DNA from: Anderseniella sp. | GTDB taxonomy: Bacteria; Pseudomonadota; Alphaproteobacteria; Rhizobiales; Aestuariivirgaceae | Assembly: GCA_028289645.1 (NCBI GenBank) | Contig: JANQOK010000008.1 | Span: 62,001-126,000 of the forward strand | Direction: 5' to 3' | Length of the DNA: 64,000 bases | In this document: in pieces, positions 26,677 to 36,078 of the stretch | Layout: each line of letters opens with the position of its first letter | How positions within the stretch are numbered: position 1 is the first letter of the stretch | Made by a program: the position numbers and the translations under genes | Notes under the pieces: model-generated | Databases searched by the model: none | The model's input: the letters and a program-made list of their open reading frames with translations, nothing else | What the model was told of the DNA's origin: nothing

Positions 26677-27714
26677 TCATCCTCCATTGCCCGCGCACAG
26701 CGGCTCCTGCTGAGTAATGCAGTGCACCCCGCCGCCGCCCTTGAAAATGTCCAGCGCCGGCACCGACACCACCTCGCGGTCATTGAACAGCCGCCGGAAC
26801 ACGCCAGCCACCTCTTCATCGCGCGGATCATCGAACGCGCACAATACGACACCGCCATTCACAAAGGAAAAATTCACATAGGAACACGACAAAGGTTCAT
26901 CTTGTACATAGCGTTCTTTCGGTGCCTGCAGCACGATCACCTCCAGGGCACGGCCACGCGCATCTGTCCCGGCCCGCATGATGGCTTCAATCTCCCTGGT
27001 GACTTCATGGTCGGGATGCTGCGGGTCCGGCTGCCCGTGCACCACTACCACACCGGGCTTGACGAAACAGGCCAGCGTATCAATGTGGCCGTCAGTTCCG
27101 GACTCCGACCTGTCCGCGGCAAGCCCGCGCGGCACCCAGATGGCCTTGGCTGTACCGAGCCTGGCATGCATTTCAGCTTCGATTTCCCCGCGCGTCCAGT
27201 TCGGATTGCGGTTCCTGTTCAGTTGCACGCTTTCGGTCAGCAGCAAAGTGCCCTGCCCGTCCACATGAATGCCACCACCCTCATTCACCAAGGCCGATGG
27301 CAGCCGCTCGGCGCCGGCCTTCTTAGCGACGAAACTGGCCACCAACGCATCCGCAGATGCATCGGGAAATGTCCGGCCGCCCCAGCCATTGAATGTCCAG
27401 TCGACGGCGCCAAGCGCGCCTTGCTCGTTGACCACGAATGTCGGCCCGCAGTCGCGCATCCAGCTGTCGCCGAGCTCTCGCTCAATGAGCGTGACACCGG
27501 CATCAAGATACTTCCCCGCTGCCGCCGCCTGACCCGGATTGCACACCATGCTGACTGGCTCAAACTGCGCAATCAAGTTGGCCACACCTGCCCATGCCTT
27601 GAACGCAGCATCTGCGGAGCCGACCAGTTCCAAAACATCCGGATTACAGGGCCAGCCCATCCAGGTACGCTTGTGGGGTGTCCACTCGGGCGGCATCATC
27701 CAGGTCATAACCAA
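26677..27714 (-). CDS. aguA: Agmatine deiminase
   Basis: A peptidylarginine-deiminase-like enzyme of 345 residues, the normal AguA length. It hydrolyses agmatine to N-carbamoylputrescine and ammonia. The segments MPPEWTPHKRTWMGWP, GDSWMRDCGPTFVV and DRSESGTDGHIDTLACF are family hallmarks, and GGGGVHCITQQEP carries the catalytic cysteine (C332). It is followed by aguB. An IclR regulator gene ends 73 bases upstream on the same strand. Confidence 0.92.
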   Translation of the reverse strand: MVMTWMMPPEWTPHKRTWMGWPCNPDVLELVGSADAAFKAWAGVANLIAQFEPVSMVCNPGQAAAAGKYLDAGVTLIERELGDSWMRDCGPTFVVNEQGALGAVDWTFNGWGGRTFPDASADALVASFVAKKAGAERLPSALVNEGGGIHVDGQGTLLLTESVQLNRNRNPNWTRGEIEAEMHARLGTAKAIWVPRGLAADRSESGTDGHIDTLACFVKPGVVVVHGQPDPQHPDHEVTREIEAIMRAGTDARGRALEVIVLQAPKERYVQDEPLSCSYVNFSFVNGGVVLCAFDDPRDEEVAGVFRRLFNDREVVSVPALDIFKGGGGVHCITQQEPLCAGNGG

Positions 27715-27787
27715 ATTCCTTGCCTGATCACGTCAGGGGCAACCCCAGGCCAACCGGCACTGCCCGTGGCATTGTCCGAACGGCAGA

Positions 27788-28576
27788 TCAATCAAACAGG
27801 ACATTCTTCAGTTTTGAAACCCCGTCTTTCAACACCGGCAGATGATCCTCGGCGATCTCACGGCTCACACGCACCGTGGGCGCATGATAGGCCAAGGCGC
27901 CGAAGTACCGGTCGCCCTGCATATAGATCGGCACCGCCACCGCGACCATTCCGTCCATGAACTCTTCATTGTCGACCGAATGGCCCTGCCTGGCGACCTT
28001 GTCCAACTCAGCCAGAAGGCCACTCACGGAGGTGTGTGTGTTGGCGGTGTGCGCTTCGAGCTTGAGCATCTCCACAAACTGAGTTCGGCGCTGCGGCGGC
28101 AGGCTGGCGAGGTAGGTTTTACCGCTGGCTGTGCAGTGAAACGGCACATTGGTGCCGACCGGCAGCTGGATGCGGAACGGCCATTCTGTTTCGACCCTGT
28201 CGAGATAACGCATGCCGGCATCTTCCGGCACCACCAGGTTGACGGTCTCGTTGACCTTGCGCGCCACGTCCTGCAGCGCCTGATGGCGCGCGATTGAGGT
28301 GTCGCTGGTGGACAGCAGACCGGCGGCCATGCGGCGCAGCCGGCGCGCAGGCCTCAGTCGGCGCGGGTCGGAGTCGCGGGTCAGGTATCCCTCAGCCAGC
28401 AGGGTCTGGCAAAGCCTGTGAATGGACGGCTTCGGCAAACCCAGTTGCCGGTTGATCTCACTTGGCGTCATTGGCTTGCCGGCATCGGCGATAATCTCTG
28501 CAATCATCAACAGGCGCAGATTTGTCGGCACCCTTTCGGTTTCCGCCGCCTTCTTTGAAGTTGCTTCAACGTTCAT
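27788..28576 (-). CDS. IclR family transcriptional regulator
   Basis: A protein of about 262 residues from the ATG at 28576 (GGGAGA 7 bases upstream); the open frame reaches 28774, but the extra residues lie in the AT-rich promoter region. The winged helix-turn-helix has MTPSEINRQLGLPKPSIHRLCQTL. The C-terminal IclR effector domain includes VPFHCTASGKTYLASL. It is divergent from the GMC/TerC/TRAP operon and could control that operon, the downstream agmatine genes, or both; divergence favours the first. Confidence 0.87.
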   Translation of the reverse strand: MNVEATSKKAAETERVPTNLRLLMIAEIIADAGKPMTPSEINRQLGLPKPSIHRLCQTLLAEGYLTRDSDPRRLRPARRLRRMAAGLLSTSDTSIARHQALQDVARKVNETVNLVVPEDAGMRYLDRVETEWPFRIQLPVGTNVPFHCTASGKTYLASLPPQRRTQFVEMLKLEAHTANTHTSVSGLLAELDKVARQGHSVDNEEFMDGMVAVAVPIYMQGDRYFGALAYHAPTVRVSREIAEDHLPVLKDGVSKLKNVLFD

Positions 28577-28725
28577 CAGTCCATCTCCCATGTTCCCTAT
28601 GTCCGGTTGTTCCGGAATTTTTTGATTAACTAACGGTAATTTTTGCTTGCGATGAGGCCAGTTTAATGATCTTATCGTAAAAAACAATAATAAAAGTCTC
28701 ATTTTTTGAATTTGGGGAGTGTACG
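28577..28725. promoter_or_regulatory. AT-rich divergent promoter region between iclR and the GMC gene
   Basis: This 149-base gap is markedly AT-rich (for example ATTTTTTGATTAACTAACG and the run TAAAAAACAATAATAAAAG) within GC-rich DNA. It contains the 8-base palindrome TTCCGGAA at 28610-28617, a half-site type often bound by IclR proteins. No promoter box can be named with confidence. Confidence 0.4.
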
Positions 28726-30327
28726 TTGCAATTCGACTACGTGATCGTCGGCGCTGGCTCGGCGGGCTGCGCAATTGCAGCTCGCCTGTCGGAGAATCCG
28801 TCTGTCAGTGTAGCGTTGGTCGAGGCTGGCGGACGCGACACCTCGCCGTGGATCCATATCCCCGTCGGATATTTCAAAACCATCCAGAACCCGGCTCTCA
28901 ACTGGATGTACCGGACAGCATCGGACCCCGGTCTCAACGGACGCAAACTGAACTGGCCGAGGGGCAAGACCCTCGGCGGTTCAAGCTCCATCAATGGCCT
29001 GCTCTATGTGCGCGGCCAAGCTCAGGATTACGACCACTGGCGCCAGCTGGGCAACGCCGGCTGGGCGTGGGAGGATGTGCTTCCACTGTTCAAACGCGCC
29101 GAAGACTGGGAAGACGGGGAAAGCGAACTGCGCGGCGCCGGCGGGCCGCTTTCGGTTACCCACTCGCGCAAGTCGTGGAAGATTGTCGACGCATGGGTGA
29201 AGGCTGCCCAGAACGCCGGCTTTCCCTACAATGCAGACTATAACGGGGCTGATCAGTATGGTGTCGGATATTTCCAGCTGACGGCTCAGGACGGACTGCG
29301 CTGTTCGTCGGCAAAGGCCTATCTCAAACCAATTCGCGACCGCAAGAACCTGGAAGTGATCACCAATGTGATGACTGAGAAAGTGGTGTTTGACGGCAAG
29401 CGCGCCACCGGAATCCGGGGATTGCGCGGCGGACAGCCAATCACCATTGAGGCCCGCAACGAAGTTGTTCTGTCGGCGGGCGCCATAGGATCACCACAGA
29501 TCCTGATGTTGTCAGGCGTAGGCCCGTCGGAGCAGTTGACCGGACATGGCATCGACATTCTTCACGCCAGCCCGGGCATCGGCAAGAACCTGCAGGACCA
29601 CCTGCAGGCCCGGCCGGTGTACAAATGTTCCGTGCCGACAATCAATACCCGCACCCGGGGCTTGTGGAACCAAGCCAAGATCGCTCTGGAGTACGCCATG
29701 AAGCGGACCGGGCCGATGACCATGGCGGCCAGCCTCGGGACCGGTTACCTCAAGACCAGGCCAGAACTTGAAACTCCGGACATCCAGTTTCATATCCAGC
29801 CGTTCAGCGCCGACAACCCGACCGAAGGCACGCATCGCTTCGACGCGTTCACGGCCTCGGTCCTGCAAATGCGCCCGGAAAGCGCCGGCGAACTGGTGTT
29901 GAAATCCAGCAACCCGAACGATCATCCAGACATTCACCCGAACTATCTTGCCACCCAGCTTGATCAGGACACCATTGTTGAAGGCATCCGGATTGCCCGC
30001 AACATCTGCCGGCAGCAACCGGTAGCCGATGTGATCACCGAGGAACATGCGCCGGGCACCGCAATTGCCGACGACGATTATGACGCACTGCTCAACTGGG
30101 CACGTGACACGGCGACCACGATCTACCACCCCACCGGCACCTGCAAGATGGGACCGGATACCGACAAGATGGCGGTTGTCGATGAGCGGCTGCGCGTCAA
30201 GGGTGTTTCCAACCTGCGTGTCGCCGACTGCTCAATCATGCCGCAGATCGTGTCCGGCAACACCAACGCACCCGCCATCATGATCGGTGAGCGAGTGAGC
30301 GACATTATTCGGGAGGACGCTCGCTAA
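28726..30327 (+). CDS. GMC-family FAD alcohol/choline dehydrogenase
   Basis: A glucose-methanol-choline oxidoreductase of 533 residues. It has the FAD-binding YVIVGAGSAGCAIAARLSE, the GMC signature 1 region NWPRGKTLGGSSSINGLLYV, signature 2 VVLSAGAIGSPQILMLSG, and the C-terminal HPTGTCKMG with the active-site His pattern. It starts with TTG at 28726, supported by GGGGAG 6 bases upstream. The closest known groups are choline and alkyl-alcohol dehydrogenases. With a TRAP importer downstream, it probably oxidises an imported alcohol; choline is possible, but no betaine aldehyde dehydrogenase is nearby. Confidence 0.85.
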   Translation: MQFDYVIVGAGSAGCAIAARLSENPSVSVALVEAGGRDTSPWIHIPVGYFKTIQNPALNWMYRTASDPGLNGRKLNWPRGKTLGGSSSINGLLYVRGQAQDYDHWRQLGNAGWAWEDVLPLFKRAEDWEDGESELRGAGGPLSVTHSRKSWKIVDAWVKAAQNAGFPYNADYNGADQYGVGYFQLTAQDGLRCSSAKAYLKPIRDRKNLEVITNVMTEKVVFDGKRATGIRGLRGGQPITIEARNEVVLSAGAIGSPQILMLSGVGPSEQLTGHGIDILHASPGIGKNLQDHLQARPVYKCSVPTINTRTRGLWNQAKIALEYAMKRTGPMTMAASLGTGYLKTRPELETPDIQFHIQPFSADNPTEGTHRFDAFTASVLQMRPESAGELVLKSSNPNDHPDIHPNYLATQLDQDTIVEGIRIARNICRQQPVADVITEEHAPGTAIADDDYDALLNWARDTATTIYHPTGTCKMGPDTDKMAVVDERLRVKGVSNLRVADCSIMPQIVSGNTNAPAIMIGERVSDIIREDAR

Positions 30328-30977
30328 TGTGGGAACACATCCTTGATTTCGGCCAGATCATTATTGCCGATATTATCCTGTCAGGTGACAACGCCCTGAT
30401 CATCGGCATGGCTGCCGCCGGACTGGCGCCGGAACTGCGCAAGAAGGCGATTTTGTTCGGCATGATCATCGCGGCAGTATTGCGCGTGGTGTTTGCCGTG
30501 ATCGCCACCAAGCTGCTCGGGATCCCCGGCATCCTGTTCGTCGGCGCATGCCTGCTGTTCTGGGTATGCTGGCGTCTGTACTGCGATCTGCGCGAGGGAG
30601 TTGAGGTACATCAGTTACAGCCGGCGGATGCGCTGCAGATAGCCGAAGACGAAAGCCAGGGCTACACCGGCCCACCCAGGCGAACCATGATGTCGGCGCT
30701 GGTGTCAATCACCATCGCAGACGTCTCCATGTCGCTCGACAATGTGCTGGCGGTTGCCGCAATCGCCGACGGGGACACAACAAAACTGGTGTTCGGTCTC
30801 GGCCTGGCTATCATGCTGATGGCGTTTGCCGCAACCATGATCATGAAACTTCTGACCAAGTACCCATGGATTTCGTGGCTTGGCCTTGCCGTCCTGTTGT
30901 ACGTTGCAAGTGAAATGATGTATCGCGGCCTGCTGGATCCGACTTTCGGGGTTTTGAAACTGATGGGAATCGCGTGA
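30327..30977 (+). CDS. TerC/YjbE-family integral membrane protein
   Basis: A protein of 216 residues with about seven transmembrane segments. The paired charged motifs GDNALIIGMAAAGL and SLDNVLAVAAIADGD are the metal-binding signatures of the TerC family, members of which export manganese. Its ATG shares one base with the GMC stop (TAATG), so the two are coupled. Why a TerC protein is cotranscribed with a GMC oxidoreductase is not obvious. Confidence 0.85.
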   Translation: MWEHILDFGQIIIADIILSGDNALIIGMAAAGLAPELRKKAILFGMIIAAVLRVVFAVIATKLLGIPGILFVGACLLFWVCWRLYCDLREGVEVHQLQPADALQIAEDESQGYTGPPRRTMMSALVSITIADVSMSLDNVLAVAAIADGDTTKLVFGLGLAIMLMAFAATMIMKLLTKYPWISWLGLAVLLYVASEMMYRGLLDPTFGVLKLMGIA

Positions 30978-31007
30978 CGTAAGAGAATTACAGGCTGCAG
31001 TCCCTGT

Positions 31008-31024
31008 GGCAGTGACACACTGCC
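31008..31024. promoter_or_regulatory. Short perfect inverted repeat before the TRAP genes
   Basis: GGCAGTG and CACTGCC surround a 3-base loop, between the TerC-like gene and dctP. It could be a weak terminator or an operator; there is no T-run after it. Confidence 0.3.
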
Positions 31025-31116
31025 TGAAGTCCCTGCGAGCAGAAAGCTGGTCATACTTGTTCATTGACCGGTGATGAACCGGAGTAGTTCCGAGAACGAC
31101 AAAAGGGAGGAAAACC

Positions 31117-32235
31117 ATGTCGATTTTCAAAAAAATGGTACTGGCAGCCGCCGGTATCGCCCTCACGGCAACGGTAGCGGCAGCCCCGCAAATCGCCGAA
31201 GCCAAGACCACCATCCGCGTCCAGTCGGTGATTTCAGCCAAGGCTGACGAAGTGACGATGCTGAAGAACTTCGCTCAGGACGTGTCCGACCTGACCAGCG
31301 GTGAAGTCGTCATCGAAGTGCTTCCTGCCGGCGCGGTTGTCGGTGTCAAGGAAACTCTCGATGCAGTTGACAAGGGCCTGGTTGAAGGCGGCTTTGCATG
31401 GACCCACTACTGGTCCGGCAAGCATCCGGCAGCCATGCTGTTCGGTTCCCCTGTTGCAGGCGCCGGTGTCGGCATCGACAACATCGCCTTCGTGTCCTGG
31501 TTCCAGTTCGGCGGCGGCAAGGAGCTCTATGAAGAGCTGTGGAAGGAAATGGGCATGAACGTCAAGGGCTTCATGCTGCAGCCTGTTGGCCCTGAAGCCC
31601 TCGGCTGGTTCAAAGAGCCGATCAATTCAATGGCCGACTTCCGCAAGTATCGTTTCCGCACCCCTCCTGGCATCCCGGGCCAGACCTACAAGGACATCGG
31701 GGTCGCATCGGTTGCCATGGGTGGCGGCGATATTCTGCCGGCACTGGAGAAGGGCACGATTGATGCCGCCGAATGGTGCTGTCCGAAGCCTGACTCGGTG
31801 TTCGGTTTCCAGAAAGTGCTCAAGCACTACTACCTGCAGGGCCTGCACCAGGTTGTTGTGAACGCTGACCTGTACATCAACGGCGATGTCTACAACAGCC
31901 TCACCGACCTGCAGAAGAAGGCACTGGAAGTAGCAGCCAATGCGTCGCTGTCAAAGGCCATGTCCTACCGTATCTATGAGAACGGCAAGGCGCTCAAAAA
32001 GCTGGTCGAAGAAGATGGCGTGATCCTGCATGACACCCCGGCCGACTACTTCCCTGCGTACATGGAAGCAGCCAAGGCATCACTTGAGAAGAACGCGGCT
32101 GAAAACGAGTTCTTCGCCAAGGTCTGGCAGTCCCAGAAAGACTTTGCCGCTGTGGCGGTGCCTTACTGGGCCGGTTCACAGGCCTCCAACGCGGCTCTCG
32201 GCAAGGCGTTTGCCGACAGCATCAAGAAGAAGTAA
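31117..32235 (+). CDS. TRAP transporter substrate-binding protein (DctP family)
   Basis: A periplasmic binding protein of 372 residues with a signal peptide (about 1-29, IAEAK). The family arginine region is KYRFRTPPGIPGQTYKD, followed by GGGDILPALEKGTIDAAEW, as in TRAP receptors for carboxylates. A strong ribosome site AAGGGAGG lies 6 bases ahead of the ATG. It should bind an organic acid and pass it to the fused permease encoded next. A perfect 11-base-pair hairpin after the stop probably favours this gene over the permease. Confidence 0.88.
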   Translation: MSIFKKMVLAAAGIALTATVAAAPQIAEAKTTIRVQSVISAKADEVTMLKNFAQDVSDLTSGEVVIEVLPAGAVVGVKETLDAVDKGLVEGGFAWTHYWSGKHPAAMLFGSPVAGAGVGIDNIAFVSWFQFGGGKELYEELWKEMGMNVKGFMLQPVGPEALGWFKEPINSMADFRKYRFRTPPGIPGQTYKDIGVASVAMGGGDILPALEKGTIDAAEWCCPKPDSVFGFQKVLKHYYLQGLHQVVVNADLYINGDVYNSLTDLQKKALEVAANASLSKAMSYRIYENGKALKKLVEEDGVILHDTPADYFPAYMEAAKASLEKNAAENEFFAKVWQSQKDFAAVAVPYWAGSQASNAALGKAFADSIKKK

Positions 32236-32249
32236 CCGATTGACGGACC

Positions 32250-32285
32250 GGCGGGCATCAGTTGTGATGCCCGCCACCTTCTTTG
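32250..32285 (+). terminator. Hairpin between dctP and the permease gene
   Basis: GGCGGGCATCA and TGATGCCCGCC form a perfect 11-base-pair stem with a 4-base loop, followed by the moderately T-rich CCTTCTTTG. It probably stops part of the transcripts or protects the dctP mRNA 3' end, giving more binding protein than permease. Confidence 0.6.
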
Positions 32286-32364
32286 CACGCACAGGACCGG
32301 ACGCAGAGGCCGGCAGGTTTGCGCAAAAAACATAAACACTTGGACCCTCTGGGAGGAGCGGCAG

Positions 32365-34725
32365 ATGGCTGAGGAAGTTGGCGAACTCGATATCACTGAC
32401 GAGTTGATTGCAGAACGGCGGGCAGAAGAGCCGGGGCAAACACCAGAAGACATGACGCCGTGGCAGCGGCCGATCACAGCATTCATCGACGTACTAAACC
32501 TGTGGGCGGGACGAATTACCTGCTTCCTGCTGATCCCCCTGATCATTGCCATGGTGTTCGAGGTTGTCTCACGCAAGCTGTTCGCCGTGTTCACCGACTA
32601 TGGCTACAACGAACTGGCCATTTCCATTGGGCTTGGCCCGACGCTGTGGGTCTATGATACAAGCCGAATGCTCGGCGGCGTGCTGTTCATGGCCGCGGCC
32701 GGTTATGCGCTGATGCGCGGCGTCCATATCAGGGCAGACTTCCTGTACCGCAACTGGACCGCCAAAACCCAAGCCACGGTCGATGCCGCGCTATATCTGC
32801 TGCTGTATTTCCCGGCCATGCTGTTCTTTTTCTGGACCGCGCTGGAATTCACACTCGACGCGTTTGGCTGGAACGGCTGGGGCAAACCGTGGGGCATCTG
32901 GGAACGCGCCAGTGATTCCACCTGGGCACCGGTGCTTGGCCCGGCGCGCGCGGCAATGCCGATCGGCGCGCTGCTGCTGTTCCTGCAGGGCTTTCCCGAA
33001 CTGTTCCGCGCCTTCCATCAGATGGGCAAGGAACGTGAAGCCAAGTTCCTCAAGATCCTGCCGTTCTATTTCATTCTGCTCGTCATAATCTTCATCAGCG
33101 TGTTCTATCCGAACGCGGTGCCGTTTGATGACTGGTGGGCGTCGCTGACATCGTCTGCCGGTATCTTCAACTTCTCCAAGCCGACCATCGGACTGTTCAT
33201 GCTGGGCGCGATGCTGTTCTCGATTTTCGTCGGTTTCCCGATCTCGTTCACGCTGATCTTTCTGGCCTTCACCTTCGGCTCCTGGGGGGCCGGCGGTGCG
33301 CTGACATTCTATCTCATGACCCTGCAGACCAACTCGGTCATGCTGGACGACCAGTTGGTCGCAGTACCGCTGTTCATTTTCATGGGCATCATGATGGAAC
33401 AGGCCGGCCTGATGGAACGGTTGTTCAAGGCGGTTCAGTTGATGATGTCGCGCACCCGCGGTGCGCTGTATATCGCGGTCCTGTTCGTTTCGATGATCTT
33501 CGCCGCCGCCACCGGCATCGTGGGTGCCTCAGTGACCATTCTTGGCATCATGGCGGCAAAGACCATGAACAAGTCCGGCTACGACGTGAAACTGGCTGCC
33601 GGCACCATCACGGCCGGCGGCACGCTGGGCATCCTTATCCCGCCATCGATCATGCTGATCGTCATGGGGCCGGTGCTGGAAGTGCCGGTGACCGATCTGT
33701 TCCGGGCCGCGATTGTGCCAGGCATCCTGCTGGCTGTCCTGTACATGGTGTATTCAATCGGCCGCTGCATGATCAATCCGAATCTCGGACCCATCCTGCC
33801 GGAAGACGAGCAGCCTGAAACGTCACCCTATTATCTGCTGGAAGTGATCGGGGTGATGGCATCGATCGTCGTGCTGTCATACCTGCTCGGCGCCGGCGCA
33901 GCCGGCAGCCTGGGCTTCATTCCCCTTGGCGGATTTATCCTGCCGATCGCATGGCTCGGTTTCATGTTCTTTGTCTACACTTGGACCCGCAAGACCAAGC
34001 CGGGCGGATTCTACTTTTCCGACCTGTGGTATGAGTTCTTCATGGGGCTGGTGCCACCTACGGTTCTGATCGCTTTCGCGCTCGGCTCGATCCTGGCCGG
34101 ATGGGCAACCCCTGCCGAAGCGGCGGCCTGTGGTGCATTCGGTGCGATCGCATTGTCGTTCGCCTATCGCAAGTTGACGGCAATCGGCTTCTACGATGCC
34201 ATGATCAAGACACTGGAAATCTCGGTGTTGATCATGTTCCTGGTTGCAGCATCCAACTTCTTCGGTGCGGTGTTCTCCAACCTGGGCACACCGAAATTCC
34301 TGACCGAACTGCTGCTGTCCATGGACCTGTCCACGGCCGCCATGCTGATCTTCGTGATGGCGCTGGTGTTCCTGCTGGGCTGGCCACTGGAATGGGTGCC
34401 GATCGTTCTGATTATCGTGCCGATCCTGGTGCCACTGCTGGTGTCGCTCAATGTAAACCTGACCTGGTTTGCGATCCTGGTTGCGGTGAACCTGCAAACC
34501 GCCTGGCTATCACCTCCGGTGGCGCTATCAGCCTACTTCCTGAAAGGCGTTGTGCCTGAGTGGGATCTGAAGGACATCTACTTCGGCATGATGCAGTTCA
34601 TGGTAATCCAGGTCATCGGTCTGGCGCTGATCTTCATCCTGCCCGGCTTTGCCCTGTGGCTGCCGGATTGGCTGTCGGCGGCAGGCGCGCAACCGTTCCT
34701 GAGCTATGTCGGATACGGCAATTAG
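32365..34725 (+). CDS. Fused TRAP transporter permease (DctQ-DctM)
   Basis: A membrane protein of 786 residues with about 16 or more helices. The first 230 residues hold the small DctQ-type subunit (four helices, FLLIPLIIAMVFEVVSRKLF onward). The rest is the large DctM-type permease, with ATGIVGASVTILGIMAAKTM and the GGTLGILIPPSIMLI signature. The fusion of both permease subunits is known in a subset of TRAP systems. It forms a sodium-driven importer with the preceding receptor. A terminator follows the stop. Confidence 0.9.
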   Translation: MAEEVGELDITDELIAERRAEEPGQTPEDMTPWQRPITAFIDVLNLWAGRITCFLLIPLIIAMVFEVVSRKLFAVFTDYGYNELAISIGLGPTLWVYDTSRMLGGVLFMAAAGYALMRGVHIRADFLYRNWTAKTQATVDAALYLLLYFPAMLFFFWTALEFTLDAFGWNGWGKPWGIWERASDSTWAPVLGPARAAMPIGALLLFLQGFPELFRAFHQMGKEREAKFLKILPFYFILLVIIFISVFYPNAVPFDDWWASLTSSAGIFNFSKPTIGLFMLGAMLFSIFVGFPISFTLIFLAFTFGSWGAGGALTFYLMTLQTNSVMLDDQLVAVPLFIFMGIMMEQAGLMERLFKAVQLMMSRTRGALYIAVLFVSMIFAAATGIVGASVTILGIMAAKTMNKSGYDVKLAAGTITAGGTLGILIPPSIMLIVMGPVLEVPVTDLFRAAIVPGILLAVLYMVYSIGRCMINPNLGPILPEDEQPETSPYYLLEVIGVMASIVVLSYLLGAGAAGSLGFIPLGGFILPIAWLGFMFFVYTWTRKTKPGGFYFSDLWYEFFMGLVPPTVLIAFALGSILAGWATPAEAAACGAFGAIALSFAYRKLTAIGFYDAMIKTLEISVLIMFLVAASNFFGAVFSNLGTPKFLTELLLSMDLSTAAMLIFVMALVFLLGWPLEWVPIVLIIVPILVPLLVSLNVNLTWFAILVAVNLQTAWLSPPVALSAYFLKGVVPEWDLKDIYFGMMQFMVIQVIGLALIFILPGFALWLPDWLSAAGAQPFLSYVGYGN

Positions 34726-34746
34726 CGACTGATCCGGTCAACAAAG

Positions 34747-34781
34747 GGCCCGTCCTCAATCGAGGGCGGGCCGTTTTTTTT
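34747..34781 (+). terminator. Rho-independent terminator of the TRAP operon
   Basis: GGCCCGTCCTC and GAGGGCGGGCC pair over 11 bases with one G-U pair and a 4-base loop. A G and then eight T residues follow. It lies just after the TRAP permease stop. Confidence 0.88.
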
Positions 34782-34821
34782 CGCCTTGCTGCTGCTGGCA
34801 AACCCGGCGCGGCATGAATGA

Positions 34822-35808
34822 TCAGGAAGGCTGCAGAATGATCTTTGGCGCCGCGCACCGGCCCGACGAGATGTCTTCAAAGGCCTGCGCGCCGTCTTTC
34901 AGCGGCCGCTTTTCGATCCAGCCCAGCTTGCCCAGCTTGCCAGAAAAAATCGCATCGGCGGTCGCCTTGAAGTCAGCCATTGTATAGGTGTAGGTGCCGA
35001 TGAAGGTGATCTCCTGAAGCGTCATGCGGCGGACATCCAGACCACCCTCGGCCGCCCCCAGACCAATATGCATGATCAATCCGCCAGGTCGGACCAGCTT
35101 GCTGGCGGATGCGCGAGTGGCAGCAATGCCGACCGCGTCGATCACAAGATGCGGCGCGGCATCCTTGTCTGCCGCCCAGACGCATTTGAAATCCTCCACC
35201 TCCAGGATCCGGTCACGGCGCGACGAATTAGGTTCCACGATGGTCACGTCCTTGCCACCCTGCGCCCTGAACGCCAGAGCCGCGCCCAGCCCAATGGCGC
35301 CGCCGCCAAGCACAAGACAGCGCACATCGGCCAGATCATCGCCCAAACTGGCGCGTGCCAGCCTGACGGCATGCCATCCACAGGCCAGCGGTTCACACAA
35401 AGCAGCACTTTCCAGCGCCACATGATCGGGAACGGTGACCAGGTTACTTTCCGGCATGGCCAGCAGTTCGGCGAATGCTCCTTCGCGCGGCGGCATGGAA
35501 ATGATCTGGCGACGGGAACACAGATTGTCCCTGCCCGCGGCGCACGCTTCGCAGTCTCCGCATGACACCAGAGGATTGACGGTCACCCGCCGCGCGGCAC
35601 CGCCAAAGCCGACGATCTCACCGGCAGCTTCATGGCCCAGCACCAGCGGCGCCGGCCTGCGCTCGTCATGTCCTGCCCATGCGTGCATGTCAGAACCGCA
35701 AATGCCGGATGCGCGTATGGTGATCAATGCGTCGCCCGCTGCCGGCGTGGGGTCGTCGACGGTTCTGAACTCCATCGCCTTGCTGCCCGTATAAACCAGT
35801 GCCTTCAT
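34822..35808 (-). CDS. Zinc-dependent medium-chain alcohol dehydrogenase
   Basis: A dehydrogenase of 328 residues. The catalytic-zinc site is GICGSDMHAW and GHEAAGE; the structural zinc loop is CGDCEACAAGRDNLC with all four cysteines; the NAD-binding turn is VLGGGAIGLGAALAF. It belongs to the sorbitol/threonine/galactitol-dehydrogenase side of the family. It is convergent with the TRAP permease, so it could act on the imported substrate, but it is not in the same operon. GGAGG lies about 12 bases upstream of the ATG. Confidence 0.83.
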   Translation of the reverse strand: MKALVYTGSKAMEFRTVDDPTPAAGDALITIRASGICGSDMHAWAGHDERRPAPLVLGHEAAGEIVGFGGAARRVTVNPLVSCGDCEACAAGRDNLCSRRQIISMPPREGAFAELLAMPESNLVTVPDHVALESAALCEPLACGWHAVRLARASLGDDLADVRCLVLGGGAIGLGAALAFRAQGGKDVTIVEPNSSRRDRILEVEDFKCVWAADKDAAPHLVIDAVGIAATRASASKLVRPGGLIMHIGLGAAEGGLDVRRMTLQEITFIGTYTYTMADFKATADAIFSGKLGKLGWIEKRPLKDGAQAFEDISSGRCAAPKIILQPS

Positions 35809-36078
35809 CTCGCTGTAAGACCTCCATTAATTGCCAGCGGCCTACCCATGACACAACAAAACGCATCAGGACAGAGAATCACCGCCGGCGCGATCGTTAA
35901 AACGCCGAAATTTCCGCAATAGTGGCCGTCTCATCCACCAAATCACCGCGTGCAGCGCACCTTATCAGCAACTCCCGACCACACAATTTTGTGCCCGGCT
36001 ATGTCCACACTTAGCCGCAATTGAGGTCTAACTCATTGTAGATACGAATAACTTATACCGATGAAGGGATTCAATCTC

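Noticed and set aside
26203-27960. Plus-strand open frame of 585 residues across aguB, aguA and the end of the IclR gene
   Set aside because: It covers three supported minus-strand genes and its translation has no family resemblance.
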